A stretch of DNA of 64,000 bases from Streptomyces tsukubensis (GTDB lineage Bacteria; Actinomycetota; Actinomycetes; Streptomycetales; Streptomycetaceae). The DNA lies in assembly GCF_003932715.1 (NCBI RefSeq), contig NZ_CP020700.1:2688501-2752500 (forward strand), read 5' to 3'. The number at the start of each line of letters is the position of its first letter. The first letter of the stretch is position 1. Below, in pieces: positions 45,079-57,518 of this stretch. Made by a program: the position numbers and the translations under genes. Below the pieces are notes generated by a model that saw only the letters and a program-made list of their open reading frames with translations, was not told where the DNA came from and did not search any database.

Positions 45079-46264
45079 CCGCCGGGACGGGGCGGCGGGA
45101 CCGGTGTTCGGTGGGGCTGAGGCCGCGGAGCCGTTTGAAGGCGACGCTCAGGGCGAAGGCGTTGGCGTAGCCGACGCGGCGGGCGATCGCGTCGACCGTG
45201 TCGTCGGTGCCGAGCAGCAGATCGGCCGCCGTGCCGACCCGCCACGCCGTCAGGTACGTCATGGGCGGCTCCCCGACCTGTTCGGTGAAGTGCCGGGCGA
45301 GGGCGGCGCGCGAGACTCCGGTACGGAGGGCGAGGGAGGCGACGGTCCAGCGGTGGGCCGGGGCGTCGTGCATCAGCTGGAGCGCCGGGCCCGCGACCGG
45401 GTGCTCCCAGGCCCGGTACCACGGCGGGGCCTGCGCACCGGGGCGGTCGAACCAGGCCCGCAGGGCGGCCAGCAGCATCAGGTCCAGCAGCCGGTCGAGC
45501 ATCGTACGGCGGCCGGGCCGCGGACCCCCGATCTCGGCCGTGACCAGGTCGAACAGGGGCCGGTCGAAGTCGGTGCCGGGGACGACGAGGATCTCGGGAA
45601 GCGCCCTCAGCAGCCGGTCGCTGACGCTGCCCGGGGCATCGTAGGCGCCGCTGAGCAGTACGGCGTCACTGCCCGGGACACCGATGCCGGGCGGGACACC
45701 GTTGCCGACCGGGGCGTCTCCGGGGAGGGCTTCGTCGCCGCAGGGCGGAACAGAAGCACGCAGCGGGCGGGGAGTCGCGGTTTCGCGGGGATCGCGGGGG
45801 TCCTCGTGAGATGCCGGTCCGGCGGCTTCGGCGGTCCGGTCCCGGCCCGTGCCGACCAGGATCTCCACACCGTCGCCCCCGGCCGACGGCGGGCAGTAGG
45901 CGGCGCCCGTGATCAGGGTGCGCGGCCCCGCCCCGGGGTCGTCCGCCACGGTGTACGCGGCCCGGCCCCTGACCACCGCCACGTCGCCCGCCGCCAGGGG
46001 CACCGGCTCCCCCGCGTCCGGCACGATCCACGCCGTACCGCGCACCAGGGCGACCAGGGTCAGCGGGGCGCCTCCGGCGAACCGCAGCGACCACGGGCCG
46101 TCGACACAGGCGCAGCGGAACACGGCACCGCGGGCCCGCACACCGTCGAGCAGCTCGGCCATGACGTCCGCGCTGATGGCATCCGTACGGACGGCCCCGG
46201 CGCCGTCGGGACCGGCCCCGCCGGTGGCCGTCACGTCCATGGTCGCGCCGTTCCCCGTATCCAT
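45074..46264 (-). CDS. AraC-family transcriptional regulator
   Basis: 396 residues from ATG (MDTGNGATMDVTATGGAGPD); an ATG eight codons later (46240) is an alternative. An N-terminal cupin-type domain (WSLRFAGGAPLTLVALVRGT) senses a ligand and is followed by a Pro/Asp-rich linker. The C-terminal AraC helix-turn-helix pair is at about 290-390: WTVASLALRTGVSRAALARH and IARRVGYANAFALSVAFKRL with SPTEHRSR. It is divergent from an NmrA-like reductase gene, its probable target. A MITE-like element begins at the stop codon. Confidence 0.9.
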   Translation of the reverse strand: MDTGNGATMDVTATGGAGPDGAGAVRTDAISADVMAELLDGVRARGAVFRCACVDGPWSLRFAGGAPLTLVALVRGTAWIVPDAGEPVPLAAGDVAVVRGRAAYTVADDPGAGPRTLITGAAYCPPSAGGDGVEILVGTGRDRTAEAAGPASHEDPRDPRETATPRPLRASVPPCGDEALPGDAPVGNGVPPGIGVPGSDAVLLSGAYDAPGSVSDRLLRALPEILVVPGTDFDRPLFDLVTAEIGGPRPGRRTMLDRLLDLMLLAALRAWFDRPGAQAPPWYRAWEHPVAGPALQLMHDAPAHRWTVASLALRTGVSRAALARHFTEQVGEPPMTYLTAWRVGTAADLLLGTDDTVDAIARRVGYANAFALSVAFKRLRGLSPTEHRSRRPVPAA

Positions 46265-46345
46265 GAACTCAGCGTAAGACGATCGGACATGGAACCAAGA
46301 GCCTGAGCGATGGTTCGTCTTCGGTCCCGCCGGTTGACTGGAGGC

Positions 46346-47209
46346 ATGGCAGAGCAGAGGCAGCACCAGCAGCAGCACATCCTCGTCCTCGGGGGCACGG
46401 GCACCACCGGGCGCCGTGTCGCCGCCCGGCTCCGGGCCCTCGGGCACACCGTCCGGATCGGCTCCCGCACCGGTGAGCCGGTCCGGTTCGACTGGACCGA
46501 CCAGGCGACCTGGGACCCGGCGCTCGACGGCATCGACGCGGTCTACGTCGTACCGCACGAGGGCGCCCGTCTGACCCGGCCCTTCCTCGCCCTCGCCGAG
46601 AAGGCCGGGGTCCGGCGGGCCGTCCTGCTCTCGGGGCGCGGGGTCGACGTCGCGGACTACATGGCCGACGACAACCCGTCGGCGATCACCCATATCGACG
46701 GGGACGCGGCGATCCGGGAGACCGGTCTGGAGTGGACGGTCGTACGGCCCAGCTGGTTCGCGCAGAACTTCAGCGAGGGCTTCTTCACCGACTCGGTCCG
46801 CGGCGGTGAACTGGCGCTGGCCGCCGCGGACGGGCTGGTCCCGTTCGTGGACGCCGAGGACATCGCGGACGTCGTGGTCGCCGCGCTGACCGAGGACGGG
46901 CACCACGGCCGTACCTATGAACTGTCGGGCCCGCGCCTGCTGACGTTCGCCGAGGCCGCGGGGGCGATCTCGGCCGCTTCGGGCCGGCCGCTGCGCTATG
47001 TGCCGCTGGCGCCCGAGGAGTTCACGGCCGGGCTGGTGGCCGCGGGGATGCCGGAGCAGGACGCGGGCTGGTTCGCGGACATGCTCTCGCCGGTCCGGCG
47101 GGGCATCGAGGCGCATCTGTCGGAGGGGGTGCGCGAGGCGCTGGGCCGTGAGCCGCGCGACTTCACCGTCTTCGCGGCGGAAGCGGCGGAGTCGGGCGCC
47201 TGGAAGTGA
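46346..47209 (+). CDS. NmrA-like NAD(P)-binding protein
   Basis: 287 residues from ATG (MAEQRQHQQQHILVLGGTGT) with GGAGGC directly upstream. Rossmann fold with HILVLGGTGTTGRRVAARLR as the nucleotide-binding loop and atypical short-chain dehydrogenase sequence (AVLLSGRGVDVADYMADDNP, TVVRPSWFAQNFSEGFFTDS). It has no clear catalytic Tyr-x-x-x-Lys, so it may be a redox sensor or a reductase of the ergot-alkaloid AgnL4 type. It is controlled by the divergent AraC regulator by inference. Confidence 0.87.
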   Translation: MAEQRQHQQQHILVLGGTGTTGRRVAARLRALGHTVRIGSRTGEPVRFDWTDQATWDPALDGIDAVYVVPHEGARLTRPFLALAEKAGVRRAVLLSGRGVDVADYMADDNPSAITHIDGDAAIRETGLEWTVVRPSWFAQNFSEGFFTDSVRGGELALAAADGLVPFVDAEDIADVVVAALTEDGHHGRTYELSGPRLLTFAEAAGAISAASGRPLRYVPLAPEEFTAGLVAAGMPEQDAGWFADMLSPVRRGIEAHLSEGVREALGREPRDFTVFAAEAAESGAWK

Positions 47210-47335
47210 GCGGAGGGCGGGGCGCGGTGAGGTACGGGCAGGGGCGCGGCGGGCCGGCGGGGCGACCGCGACACCGGGCCCGGGGGACGTACCGCACGGC
47301 GCCCTCGCCGCTCCCCGCCGCTGCCCCCCGGATTC

Positions 47336-48748
47336 TCAGAACAGCTTGCCCGGGTTCAGGATCCCCAGCGGGTCGAAGGTCCGTTTGATCCCGCGCTGCA
47401 GCTCCACGCCCACCGGTCCCAGCTCCTGCGCCAGCCACTCCTTCTTCAGCACTCCGACGCCGTGTTCGCCGGTGATCGTGCCGCCCAGCTCCAGGCCCAG
47501 GGCCATGATCGCGTCGAAGGATTCGCGGGCCCGCCGGGACTCGTCGGGGTCGTGGTGGTCGAAGCAGACGACGGGGTGGGTGTTGCCGTCGCCCGCGTGG
47601 GCGCAGACGCCGATCGTCAGACCGTACTTCGCGGCGATCGCAGCCGTACCCTCCAGCATCGCGCCCAGCGCCGAACGCGGTACGCAGACGTCGTCGATCA
47701 TCGTGGCGGATTTCAGCGTCTCCAGCGCGGGCAGTGCCGTCCGCCGTGCCTGGAGGAGGAGTTCGGACTCGGCGACGGTGTCCGCGGGGACGACCTCGGT
47801 GGCCCCGGCGGCCGTGCACAGCTCACCGACCGCGGCCAGGTCCCCGGCGGCGTGCGGGGTGTCGAAACCGGCCAGGAGCAGGGCTTCGGTGGTCTCGGGC
47901 AGGCCCATCCGGCCCAGCGCGTTGACCGCCCGGACCGTCGTCCGGTCCATCAGCTCCAGCAGCGACGGGGTGTGCCCGCTCGCCATGATCGCGCAGATCG
48001 CCGCGGAGGCGGCGGCCGCGCTGGGGAACTCGGCGGCGAGGACCAGTTGCTCCGGCGGCTTGGGCTTCAGCGCCAGCACCGCCTTGACCACGACGCCCAG
48101 GCTGCCTTCGGAGCCGACGAAGAGCCGGGTGAGGTCGTATCCGGCGACGCCCTTGGCGGTGCGGCGGCCGGTGGTCAGCAGCCGTCCGTCGGCGAGGACG
48201 ACGTCGAGCCCGAGGACGTACTCCGCGGTCACCCCGTACTTGACGCAGCACAGCCCGCCGGACGCGGTGCCGATGTTCCCGCCGATCGTGCAGGACTCCC
48301 AGCTCGACGGGTCGGGCGGATAGGTCAGCCCGTGCCCGGCCACCGCGCGCGACAGATCGGCGTTGATCACACCCGGCTCGACGACGGCGATCCGGTCGAC
48401 CGGGCTGATCTCCAGGATGCGGTCCATTTTGACCAGGGAGAGCACGATGCAGCCGTCGGAGGCGTTGGCCGCGCCCGACAGTCCGGTACGGGCGCCCTGC
48501 GGGACGACGGGCACCCGCAGTTCGGTCGCCGTCCGCATCACGTGCTGCACCTGCTCGACGGTGCGCGGCAGGACGACGACGGCGGGGGTGCCCGCCTCGC
48601 AGAAGCTCGCCATGTCGCGTCCGTAGGAGACCGTGACGTCGGGGTCGGTGATCAGGGCGTCGGCGGGGAGTCCGGCCCGGAGCCGGTCGAGGAGGCCGTC
48701 GGAACGGCCGGGGGGCGGGCCGTCGCGGAGATCGTCGTCATGATCCAT
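47336..48748 (-). CDS. FAD-linked oxidase (GlcD/D-lactate dehydrogenase type)
   Basis: 470 residues from ATG (MDHDDDLRDGPPPGRSDGLL). The FAD_binding_4 domain has PAVVVLPRTVEQVQHVM, VPVVPQGARTGLSGAANASD and SSWESCTIGGNIGTASGGLC. The C-terminal cap has HAGDGNTHPVVCFDHHDPD and GEHGVGVLKKEWLAQELGP. It oxidises a D-2-hydroxy acid such as glycolate or D-lactate with FAD. No iron-sulfur partner (GlcF) is adjacent. It is convergent with the NmrA-like gene. Confidence 0.92.
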   Translation of the reverse strand: MDHDDDLRDGPPPGRSDGLLDRLRAGLPADALITDPDVTVSYGRDMASFCEAGTPAVVVLPRTVEQVQHVMRTATELRVPVVPQGARTGLSGAANASDGCIVLSLVKMDRILEISPVDRIAVVEPGVINADLSRAVAGHGLTYPPDPSSWESCTIGGNIGTASGGLCCVKYGVTAEYVLGLDVVLADGRLLTTGRRTAKGVAGYDLTRLFVGSEGSLGVVVKAVLALKPKPPEQLVLAAEFPSAAAASAAICAIMASGHTPSLLELMDRTTVRAVNALGRMGLPETTEALLLAGFDTPHAAGDLAAVGELCTAAGATEVVPADTVAESELLLQARRTALPALETLKSATMIDDVCVPRSALGAMLEGTAAIAAKYGLTIGVCAHAGDGNTHPVVCFDHHDPDESRRARESFDAIMALGLELGGTITGEHGVGVLKKEWLAQELGPVGVELQRGIKRTFDPLGILNPGKLF

Positions 48749-48846
48749 GGGTCCAGCGTCGCACCGACCGCCATCGGTGTGAACCCGTGCTTGCGCCCCT
48801 TGGCGGATCGTCGTACCGGACGGTCGGCGGACGCAGAGTGAGGGCT

Positions 48847-50538
48847 ATGAGGAGAGTGAGCGCAGGAGCAGGCGAGGTGCCCGGCGGTCCGGAGGGCGCG
48901 GGTGGCGCGGCAGGCACCGCAGGCACAGGGGGTCCCGGGGTGCCGGGAGGCCCGCCGGACCCGGGCCCGTTCGGCCGCCCCTTCGACGGCCCCTTGGGAG
49001 GCTACGGCTCAGGCGGCGACGGTCCCGGCGGATACGGCACGGGCGGGTACGGCACCGGCGGTACCGGCGGCACCGGCGGTCTGCTCGCCACCGAGTCCGC
49101 GAAGAACGCCGCCGTCGCCACGCTGGTCGCCGTGACCCTGCTCGCCGGAATCGTGCTCGCGATCCCCGGCTCCCCGCCGAAGGGCCCGCCCCCGCTGCCC
49201 GGCCCGCTCGCCCGGGCGCAGTCGGCGGCGCAGGCGGGCGCCCCCGCCTCCCCCGCCGAGCTGAACGCGCTGATCGCGGACCGGGAGAAGTGGCTGCGGA
49301 CGCATCCGCGCGACGAGGAGTCCTGGGCGACGCTCGGGACCGCGTACACGGAGCGGGCCGTACGGCGCGCCGACTGGGCCGCGTACGCCAAGGCCGAGAC
49401 GGCGCTGAAACGGTCCCTCACCGTCCGCTCCGGCGAGCGCGGCAATACGGAGGCGCTGCTCGGGATGGCCGGCCTCGCCAACGCCCGCGGCGACTACGCG
49501 GCGGCCCGCGACTACGCGGTCCTGGCCCGTAAGCAGAAGCCGCGCCGCTGGACGGTGCACCGGGCGCTGATCGACGCGTACAGCGGACTCGGGGCGAAAA
49601 AGGCCGTACAGAAGTCGCTGGATTCGGTGCAGAACCTCTACGGCGGCTCGCAGGCGCGCGCCCTCGCCGCCCGCGTCTACCGCGAGCTGGGCTGGCGCGA
49701 GGACGCGACGGCGAACGCCTACGACGCCGTGGGCGCGGCACAGAGCGCCGCGGAGAAGGGGGTGGCGCTGTGGCGGGTCGGGGAGCTGGCGTGGGAGCGC
49801 GGGGACCACAAGGAGGCGGTGACGAGCCTGGACTCGGCACTGCGGCTCGCCCCTGACCAGCATCCGGCGCTGGCGGCCAGGGCCCGTGTCCTGACCGCGC
49901 TGGGCCGTACGGACGAGGCGGTACGGGACTGGCAGGCCGCGCTGGCGAAGGCGCCGCTGCCGCAGTACGCGCTGGAGGCGGGCGAACTGTACGAGTCGCT
50001 GGGGCGGGACGCGGAGGCGGCGGAGTCGTACGGAAAGGTGCGTGCGCTCGCCGACCGGGCGGCGGAGCACGGGGTGAACGAGGGTCTGGCGCTGGCCCGT
50101 TACGAGGCGGAGCACGGCGATCCGGGTGACGCGGCGGTGGCGGCGAAGCGGCTGAAGGAGGAGTGGGACCGGGGTGTGCGCAGCCCGTGGGCGGCGGACG
50201 CGCTGGCCTGGGCGCTGTTCCGGTCGGGCCGGGGGAAGGAGGCGCTGCCGTACGCGATGCGGGCGACGAAGGAGGGCGCGCGCAGTGCCGTGTTCGCGTA
50301 CCACCGGGGTGAGCTGGAGCGTTCGCTGGGGATGTACGGCGCGGCCCGCCGCCATCTCGGGGACGCGCTGCGCATCAACCCCGAGTTCTCGCCGCTGCTG
50401 GCGCCTGCGGCACGGTCGGCGCTGACGGCGCTGGGCGATCCCCCGGCGGGCGGCCCCCGGAAGCTGACGGGCCGGGAGGGGATGGGCTCGTACGGCTCAC
50501 CGGCCCGGACACCGCGCCGTGCGACCGCCGCGCGGTGA
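48847..50538 (+). CDS. Membrane-anchored TPR protein
   Basis: 563 residues from ATG (MRRVSAGAGEVPGGPEGAGG). Residues 1-78 are a Gly/Pro-rich low-complexity region, a membrane helix lies at 88-107, and the remainder is tetratricopeptide repeats outside the membrane, such as EESWATLGTAYTERAVRRAD, RVGELAWERGDHKEAVTSLD and AVRDWQAALAKAPLPQYALE. It is a scaffold without catalytic motifs. It is divergent from the FAD oxidase gene. Confidence 0.85.
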   Translation: MRRVSAGAGEVPGGPEGAGGAAGTAGTGGPGVPGGPPDPGPFGRPFDGPLGGYGSGGDGPGGYGTGGYGTGGTGGTGGLLATESAKNAAVATLVAVTLLAGIVLAIPGSPPKGPPPLPGPLARAQSAAQAGAPASPAELNALIADREKWLRTHPRDEESWATLGTAYTERAVRRADWAAYAKAETALKRSLTVRSGERGNTEALLGMAGLANARGDYAAARDYAVLARKQKPRRWTVHRALIDAYSGLGAKKAVQKSLDSVQNLYGGSQARALAARVYRELGWREDATANAYDAVGAAQSAAEKGVALWRVGELAWERGDHKEAVTSLDSALRLAPDQHPALAARARVLTALGRTDEAVRDWQAALAKAPLPQYALEAGELYESLGRDAEAAESYGKVRALADRAAEHGVNEGLALARYEAEHGDPGDAAVAAKRLKEEWDRGVRSPWAADALAWALFRSGRGKEALPYAMRATKEGARSAVFAYHRGELERSLGMYGAARRHLGDALRINPEFSPLLAPAARSALTALGDPPAGGPRKLTGREGMGSYGSPARTPRRATAAR

Positions 50539-50563
50539 CGGGCGCCCGGCCCGGTCGTGAGCG

Positions 50564-51235
50564 TCAGAGCTTCGCGTAGACGATGAGGTTGTCCACCGGA
50601 TGCCCTGCGGCGTCGAACTCGCCGTCGCAGGTGACGAGGCGCAGTTCGGGTCCGTCGGTGGGGCCGTAGACGCGCTGGGTCGGGAAGGCGGTCTTCCGTA
50701 CGGTCTCGGTCGCGGTGACCGTGAAGGTGAGGTTCTTGCCGCGGGCGTCGCGGACCGTCACCTTCGCGCCCTTGCCGAGTTTCTTCAGGTTCTTGAAGAC
50801 GGCGGGGCCGTATTTGGTGTCGTTGTGGCCGATGATCACGGCGGCGCCCTTCCGGCCCGGGATCGCGCCGCCGGTGTACCAGCCCGCGGTCATCCCCTGC
50901 TCGGGGGTCGGCACCTCGACCGTCTGATCGCTGTTGAGGCCGAGGCGCAGCAGCTTGCTGCTGACCTCGATGGCGGGGATGGTGACATGGACGGGAGCGT
51001 CGGCCGCGTCTTCGGCGGGTGTTGCGGGCGCGGTGGGCGTGGAAGCCGGCGCGGGGTCCTTCCCGGCTCCGGCTCCTGCTCCGGCTCCGGTCGGGGTCCC
51101 GGCTCCGGTCGCGGATCCGGCCCGGGATCCTGCCCCGGACCCTGCCTCGGATCCGGCTTCGGTGGAGCAGCCCGTCACCGCGAGGGCGAGGGCCAGACCG
51201 ACGGCGTACCAGGCCGACAGGCGACGACGACGCAT
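50564..51235 (-). CDS. Class F sortase
   Basis: 223 residues from ATG (MRRRRLSAWYAVGLALALAV). The N-terminus resembles a lipoprotein signal (VTGCS, Cys23) and is followed by a Gly/Ala/Ser-rich linker and the sortase beta-barrel: catalytic His in VIIGHNDTKYGPAVF, Cys203 in LRLVTCDGEFD, and VDNLIVYAKL at the end. Such sortases attach proteins to the cell wall. The upstream surface protein is a possible substrate. The lipobox is unusual for a sortase, which normally has a plain signal anchor. Confidence 0.88.
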   Translation of the reverse strand: MRRRRLSAWYAVGLALALAVTGCSTEAGSEAGSGAGSRAGSATGAGTPTGAGAGAGAGKDPAPASTPTAPATPAEDAADAPVHVTIPAIEVSSKLLRLGLNSDQTVEVPTPEQGMTAGWYTGGAIPGRKGAAVIIGHNDTKYGPAVFKNLKKLGKGAKVTVRDARGKNLTFTVTATETVRKTAFPTQRVYGPTDGPELRLVTCDGEFDAAGHPVDNLIVYAKL

Positions 51236-51365
51236 GAGGAAGCCTTCCGGTGACGCATGTTCAGGGGGGGTACGGCGGCCGGGCCGGGCCGCGGCGGTGA
51301 CGGGAGCGGCACCACCGCGGACCGGACCGGGGTACGACTGCTGTTCCTGCTGATGCTGCTGCGGC

Positions 51366-51785
51366 TCAGCGGGCGTCGTGGTGCGCGGTACGGCGCCGGA
51401 TCATCACGGTGCCCGCGGCGCCGATGGTGAGGGCGGCGGCCGTGGCCCCGATGATCACGGTGGTGGCGTTGCCGCCGTCCTGGGCGGTGGCGGGCCGCTC
51501 ACCCGCGGCGACACCGCCGCGCGGCACGACGACCCTGGAGACCTCATCGCGGTCGGCGGGCTGGAGGCAGAAGATGGCGCCGTCCTTGCCGACGACGGGC
51601 TTCGACTTGTCCTTGCCCTTCTCCGGCAGCGGCGTGCACTTCTGCTTCTCGGCGACCTCGACCTTGACCGCCGGGGAGGGGCTGCTGTCGGCGAACGCGC
51701 CGCTGCCGGAGACCAGGACGGCGCCGAGGGCGGCGGTCGTGACGGCGAGGGCGCGCAGGGCACGACGCGGGGACGCAGCTGTCAT
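51366..51785 (-). CDS. Secreted/surface protein upstream of sortase
   Basis: 139 residues from ATG (MTAASPRRALRALAVTTAAL). Signal peptide with cleavage near GAFADSSP, a short extracellular part with two Cys (EKQKCTPLPEKGKD, AIFCLQPADRD), and a C-terminal membrane helix (TTVIIGATAAALTIGAAGTV) with the basic tail MIRRRTAHHDAR. This is the plan of a sortase substrate, but no LPXTG or LAXTG is present; RPATAQDGG just before the helix might substitute. It lies 130 bases before the class F sortase. Confidence 0.75.
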   Translation of the reverse strand: MTAASPRRALRALAVTTAALGAVLVSGSGAFADSSPSPAVKVEVAEKQKCTPLPEKGKDKSKPVVGKDGAIFCLQPADRDEVSRVVVPRGGVAAGERPATAQDGGNATTVIIGATAAALTIGAAGTVMIRRRTAHHDAR

Positions 51786-51980
51786 GGGGGGCTCCATTCG
51801 GGAGGTTCGGATGGGTACGGTCCCCAGGCTGGCCAAGGCGTATGAAGAACCTGTCAGGGTGTTGTCGCCTCCGGGTCAGCGCCGGACCCGTATCGCAGCC
51901 GTACCGCCGGAATCCGCTGGTATCCCGGCCGAATCGCAGCCGAATCGCAGCCGGATCGCAGCCGCTGGCGGGTCAGCGGC

Positions 51981-53976
51981 TCACCGGCCCGGCCCTGCCG
52001 CGCCCTCCCGTCCCGCCACCGGCAGCTCCAGGGTGAACACCGACCCCTCCCCCGGGGTGCTGCGGGCCGTCGCCGTACCGCCGTGCGCCTCGGCCAGTTT
52101 CCGTACGATCGCCAGGCCGAGCCCGCTGCCGCCGGTCCGCCGGTTGCGGGACTTGTCGGCCCGCCAGAACCGGTCGAAGACATACGGCAGGTCCTCCGCC
52201 GGGATCCCGCTCCCCGTGTCCTCGACCTCGACGGTCAGCCGGTTCCCGGCGGTGCCCGCCCGCAGGGTGACCGTGCCGCCGTGCGGGGTGTGGCGTACGG
52301 CGTTGGAGACCAGGTTCCCGACGGCCTGGCGCAGCCGGACCGGGTCCGCGGTGAGGTCCGGCAGCCCGTCGGGGGCGGTGACGGCGAGGCGGACCCCGGC
52401 CGTCTCGGCGCGGGGCGCGTGCGCGGTGGCGACCTGGGCGAGCAGCTCCCCGATCCGTACCGGCGCGGGGCTCAGCCGCAGCTCGCCCGCTTCCGCCTGG
52501 GCGAGGTCCTGGAGGTCGTCGATGATGTGCTGGAGCTGGACGGCCTCTTCGAGGAGCGACGAGACGAAGGCGGGGTCGAGGTCGGCGACACCGTCCTGGG
52601 CGCCCTCCAGCCAGCCCCGGATGGTGCTCAGCGGGGTCCGCAGCTCATGGGCGACGTCGCCGACCATCTCGCGGCGCTGGGTCTCCAGCCGGGTCCGGTG
52701 CGCGGCCATGTCGTTGAAGGCGGCGGCGAGCCGGCCGATCTCGTTGTCGGAGCGTACGGGGACGGGTGCGGTGGCCTCGCCGTCCTTCATCAGCTGTGCG
52801 GCCGAGGTCAGCGCCCGCAGGGGCCGGACCAGGCGGGTCGCGGCCAGGACCGAAGCGCCGACGGTCAGGGCCAGGACCAGTGCGGCGGCGCCCGCGATCC
52901 GGGCGGAGTCGTCCGGGGAGAGGTCGAAGCCGGGGGCGGTGGGGCTGCCGTCGGGGTCGCTGATGTAGAGCAGGGCGGTGGCGGCGACATGGGAGCCGAG
53001 CTGGCCCCGGCGGGCGGTTTCGACGCAGTTCTCGACGACGCTGTCGACCTTGTGGGGAATCAGCTTCGCGTCCGTGATCTCGATACGGGGCACGCGGGTC
53101 TTCTCGGCGGGTCCCGGCATCGGCTGTTCGACGGGGAAGATCGTCGGCTCGATGGGGCCCTTCCCGTCGCCGATGAGGATCCGGGGTTCACCCTCGGATC
53201 CATGGCTGAGCCAGAGGGGAAGGGGTGGGCGCTTGGCCTGCCGCAGACAGTCGTCGGAGAGCTTGTTGAGCGCGGCGACCGCCTTCTTCTCGGTGGTGGT
53301 GGGCTGCGCCAGCCGGTCGAGTGAGCACCACTGCTGGTAGCGCTCGGGTTGCAGCCCCGCGATCCGGACGTAGGAGCGGCCGCTGGGGGTGGTCATGGGC
53401 TCGGCCGTGACGGACAGTCTGCGCAGACAGGCAGTGACCTTCTCGGCGAGGCCGCGGAGCGCTTCCCGCTCCTTGCGGGGCAGTTGGAAGGGGCCGACGG
53501 CACGCGGGTCGATACTGCCCTTGCCGGTCTTCGTCCCGGCCCCGGTGGTGGTCTGCTCGGTGGCTTCGACGAGGGCGGCGTCGGTGTTCAGGGGGTCGAT
53601 GAGGGCGGACGACGTCTCGGGCAGCGGGGGTGGTTTCTTCGCGGTGGACGAGTCGGCGATGACGAGCTGGGTACGGCGGTTGACCAGGACGATCCGCCGG
53701 TCGTGGGCGGCGGCCAGCGTGGCGACCTTGCCTTCGACACCGTCCCACTGGGGGCTGGTGGCGGCGTGGCCGAGGAGTTCGCGGTAGATCTGGGCGTCCT
53801 TGGCCAGATCGCGGCCCTGCTCGCGTTTGATGGCGCCGGTGGTGGTCTGCGCGGCGAGCCAGGCGGTGGCGGCGACGGAGCAGACGGCGACGAGGGCGGA
53901 GACCGCGAGGAGCCGGGCGAGGAGGCTCTTGCGGAGCGGGAGGCGCCGGGGGCGCGGGTCCTGCTTTTCCGACCGG

Positions 53977-53993
<17 letters not shown>
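51981..53993 (-). CDS. Sensor histidine kinase
   Basis: 670 residues from GTG (VAVRRSRSEKQDPRPRRLPL). A basic start, helix 1 (LLAVSALVAVCSVAATAWLA), a large extracytoplasmic sensor of about 300 residues, helix 2 (IAGAAALVLALTVGASVLAA), and a HAMP domain. The HisKA box is MVGDVAHELRTPLSTIRGWL, the N box AVGNLVSNAVRHTPHGG, and the ATP lid DTGSGIPAEDLPYVFDRFWR with GGSGLGLAIVRKLAEAHGG. Its start overlaps the response-regulator end by 17 bases. The signal is unknown; the adjacent sortase unit suggests the envelope. Confidence 0.93.
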
Positions 53994-54729
<736 letters not shown>

Positions 54730-54814
54730 GGCACCGATCGTAGACAGGTACGAGGGGCGAACGGGGGTGCGGTACGGGGCCGGCGACCCGTACCGCATCG
54801 ACGGGCGGGCGGTC

Positions 54815-56558
<1,744 letters not shown>

Positions 56559-56567
56559 GTCGTCGGG

Positions 56568-57356
56568 CTAGCAGGAGGGAACCTTGTCGCCCTTCTCCAG
56601 GGCGCGGAGTGCGTCGACGGCGCCGGTGAGGGTCGTGACGGGGATCAGCCTGAGCCCCTTCGGCTGCTCGGCACGGGCGTCGGAGCACTCACCCTCGGGC
56701 ACCAGGAAGACGGTGGCGCCGTCGCGCTTGGCGGCCTGGGTCTTGAGGGAGACGCCGCCGACCTCGCCGACGGTGCCGTCGGGGCTGATCGTGCCCGTAC
56801 CGGCGATGCTCCGCCCCCCGGTGAGATCGCCACCCGCGCCGTTGCCGTCGAGCTTGTCGACGATCCCGAGGGAGAACAGCAGACCGGCGCTGGGCCCGCC
56901 GATGTCCTCCAGGCGGAGCTTGACCTTCACCTGGGCGGGGTCCTTCTTGAGATAGCGGAGGGCCGCCTTGGTCGCATCGTTCTGCGACTCCTCCATGGCC
57001 TCCAGGTTGATCTTCTCGACCTGCTTGTCGGACTTCCCGGAGGGGTAGACGGCCTCCCGGGGAAGGACCGCCCGGTCCCCCCTGAACCAGCTGTCGGCGA
57101 CCTCGTCCACATTGACATCGGTGGCGGGCCCGGTCGCATAGATGGTGGTCATGCGCAGCTCGCCGGTCGTCTTCCGGACGGGCGCCCCTTCGATGGTGAT
57201 CACCGGGGTGCCGTCCTGCGCCCCGAGCACATCGGCGGTGGACCCGGGCTGCGCGATCACGAACGGCAGCGGCGCGAAGGCCGCGGCGACGAGCAGCCCG
57301 AGGACGGGCACGGCACTGAGGAGGAGGGCGCGGGGGCGAGTGAGACGGAAGGGCAC
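56568..57356 (-). CDS. Secreted Lon-like (S16) protease
   Basis: 262 residues from ATG (MPFRLTRPRALLLSAVPVLG). An N-terminal signal anchor (LSAVPVLGLLVAAAFAPLPF) is followed by an extracellular domain and a Lon-type serine/lysine dyad: Ser in DIGGPSAGLLFSLGIVDKL and Lys in GGVSLKTQAAKRDGATVFLV. It resembles YlbL but is about 80 residues shorter and I see no full PDZ domain. Its substrate is unknown. It is convergent with the Lrp gene. Confidence 0.85.
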   Translation of the reverse strand: MPFRLTRPRALLLSAVPVLGLLVAAAFAPLPFVIAQPGSTADVLGAQDGTPVITIEGAPVRKTTGELRMTTIYATGPATDVNVDEVADSWFRGDRAVLPREAVYPSGKSDKQVEKINLEAMEESQNDATKAALRYLKKDPAQVKVKLRLEDIGGPSAGLLFSLGIVDKLDGNGAGGDLTGGRSIAGTGTISPDGTVGEVGGVSLKTQAAKRDGATVFLVPEGECSDARAEQPKGLRLIPVTTLTGAVDALRALEKGDKVPSC

Positions 57357-57518
57357 GGGCCCAATCTATCGGGGCGGCGGAGGGTACGGCGGCGGGCGGG
57401 GAGACCGGGGCGGGGGAGGCCGGTCGGGGCGGGCGGGACCGGTCGGGGCGGGCGGGGCCGGGAGCGTCCGAGCGCACCCCCGACTCCCGGCGCTCCCTCT
57501 GCCTCAGCCCGCCCTACC

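Noticed and set aside
45074..47116. Longer form of the AraC gene (680 codons)
   Set aside because: The extension overlaps the divergent NmrA-like gene completely and is low-complexity; the ATG at 46264 or 46240 fits the family.
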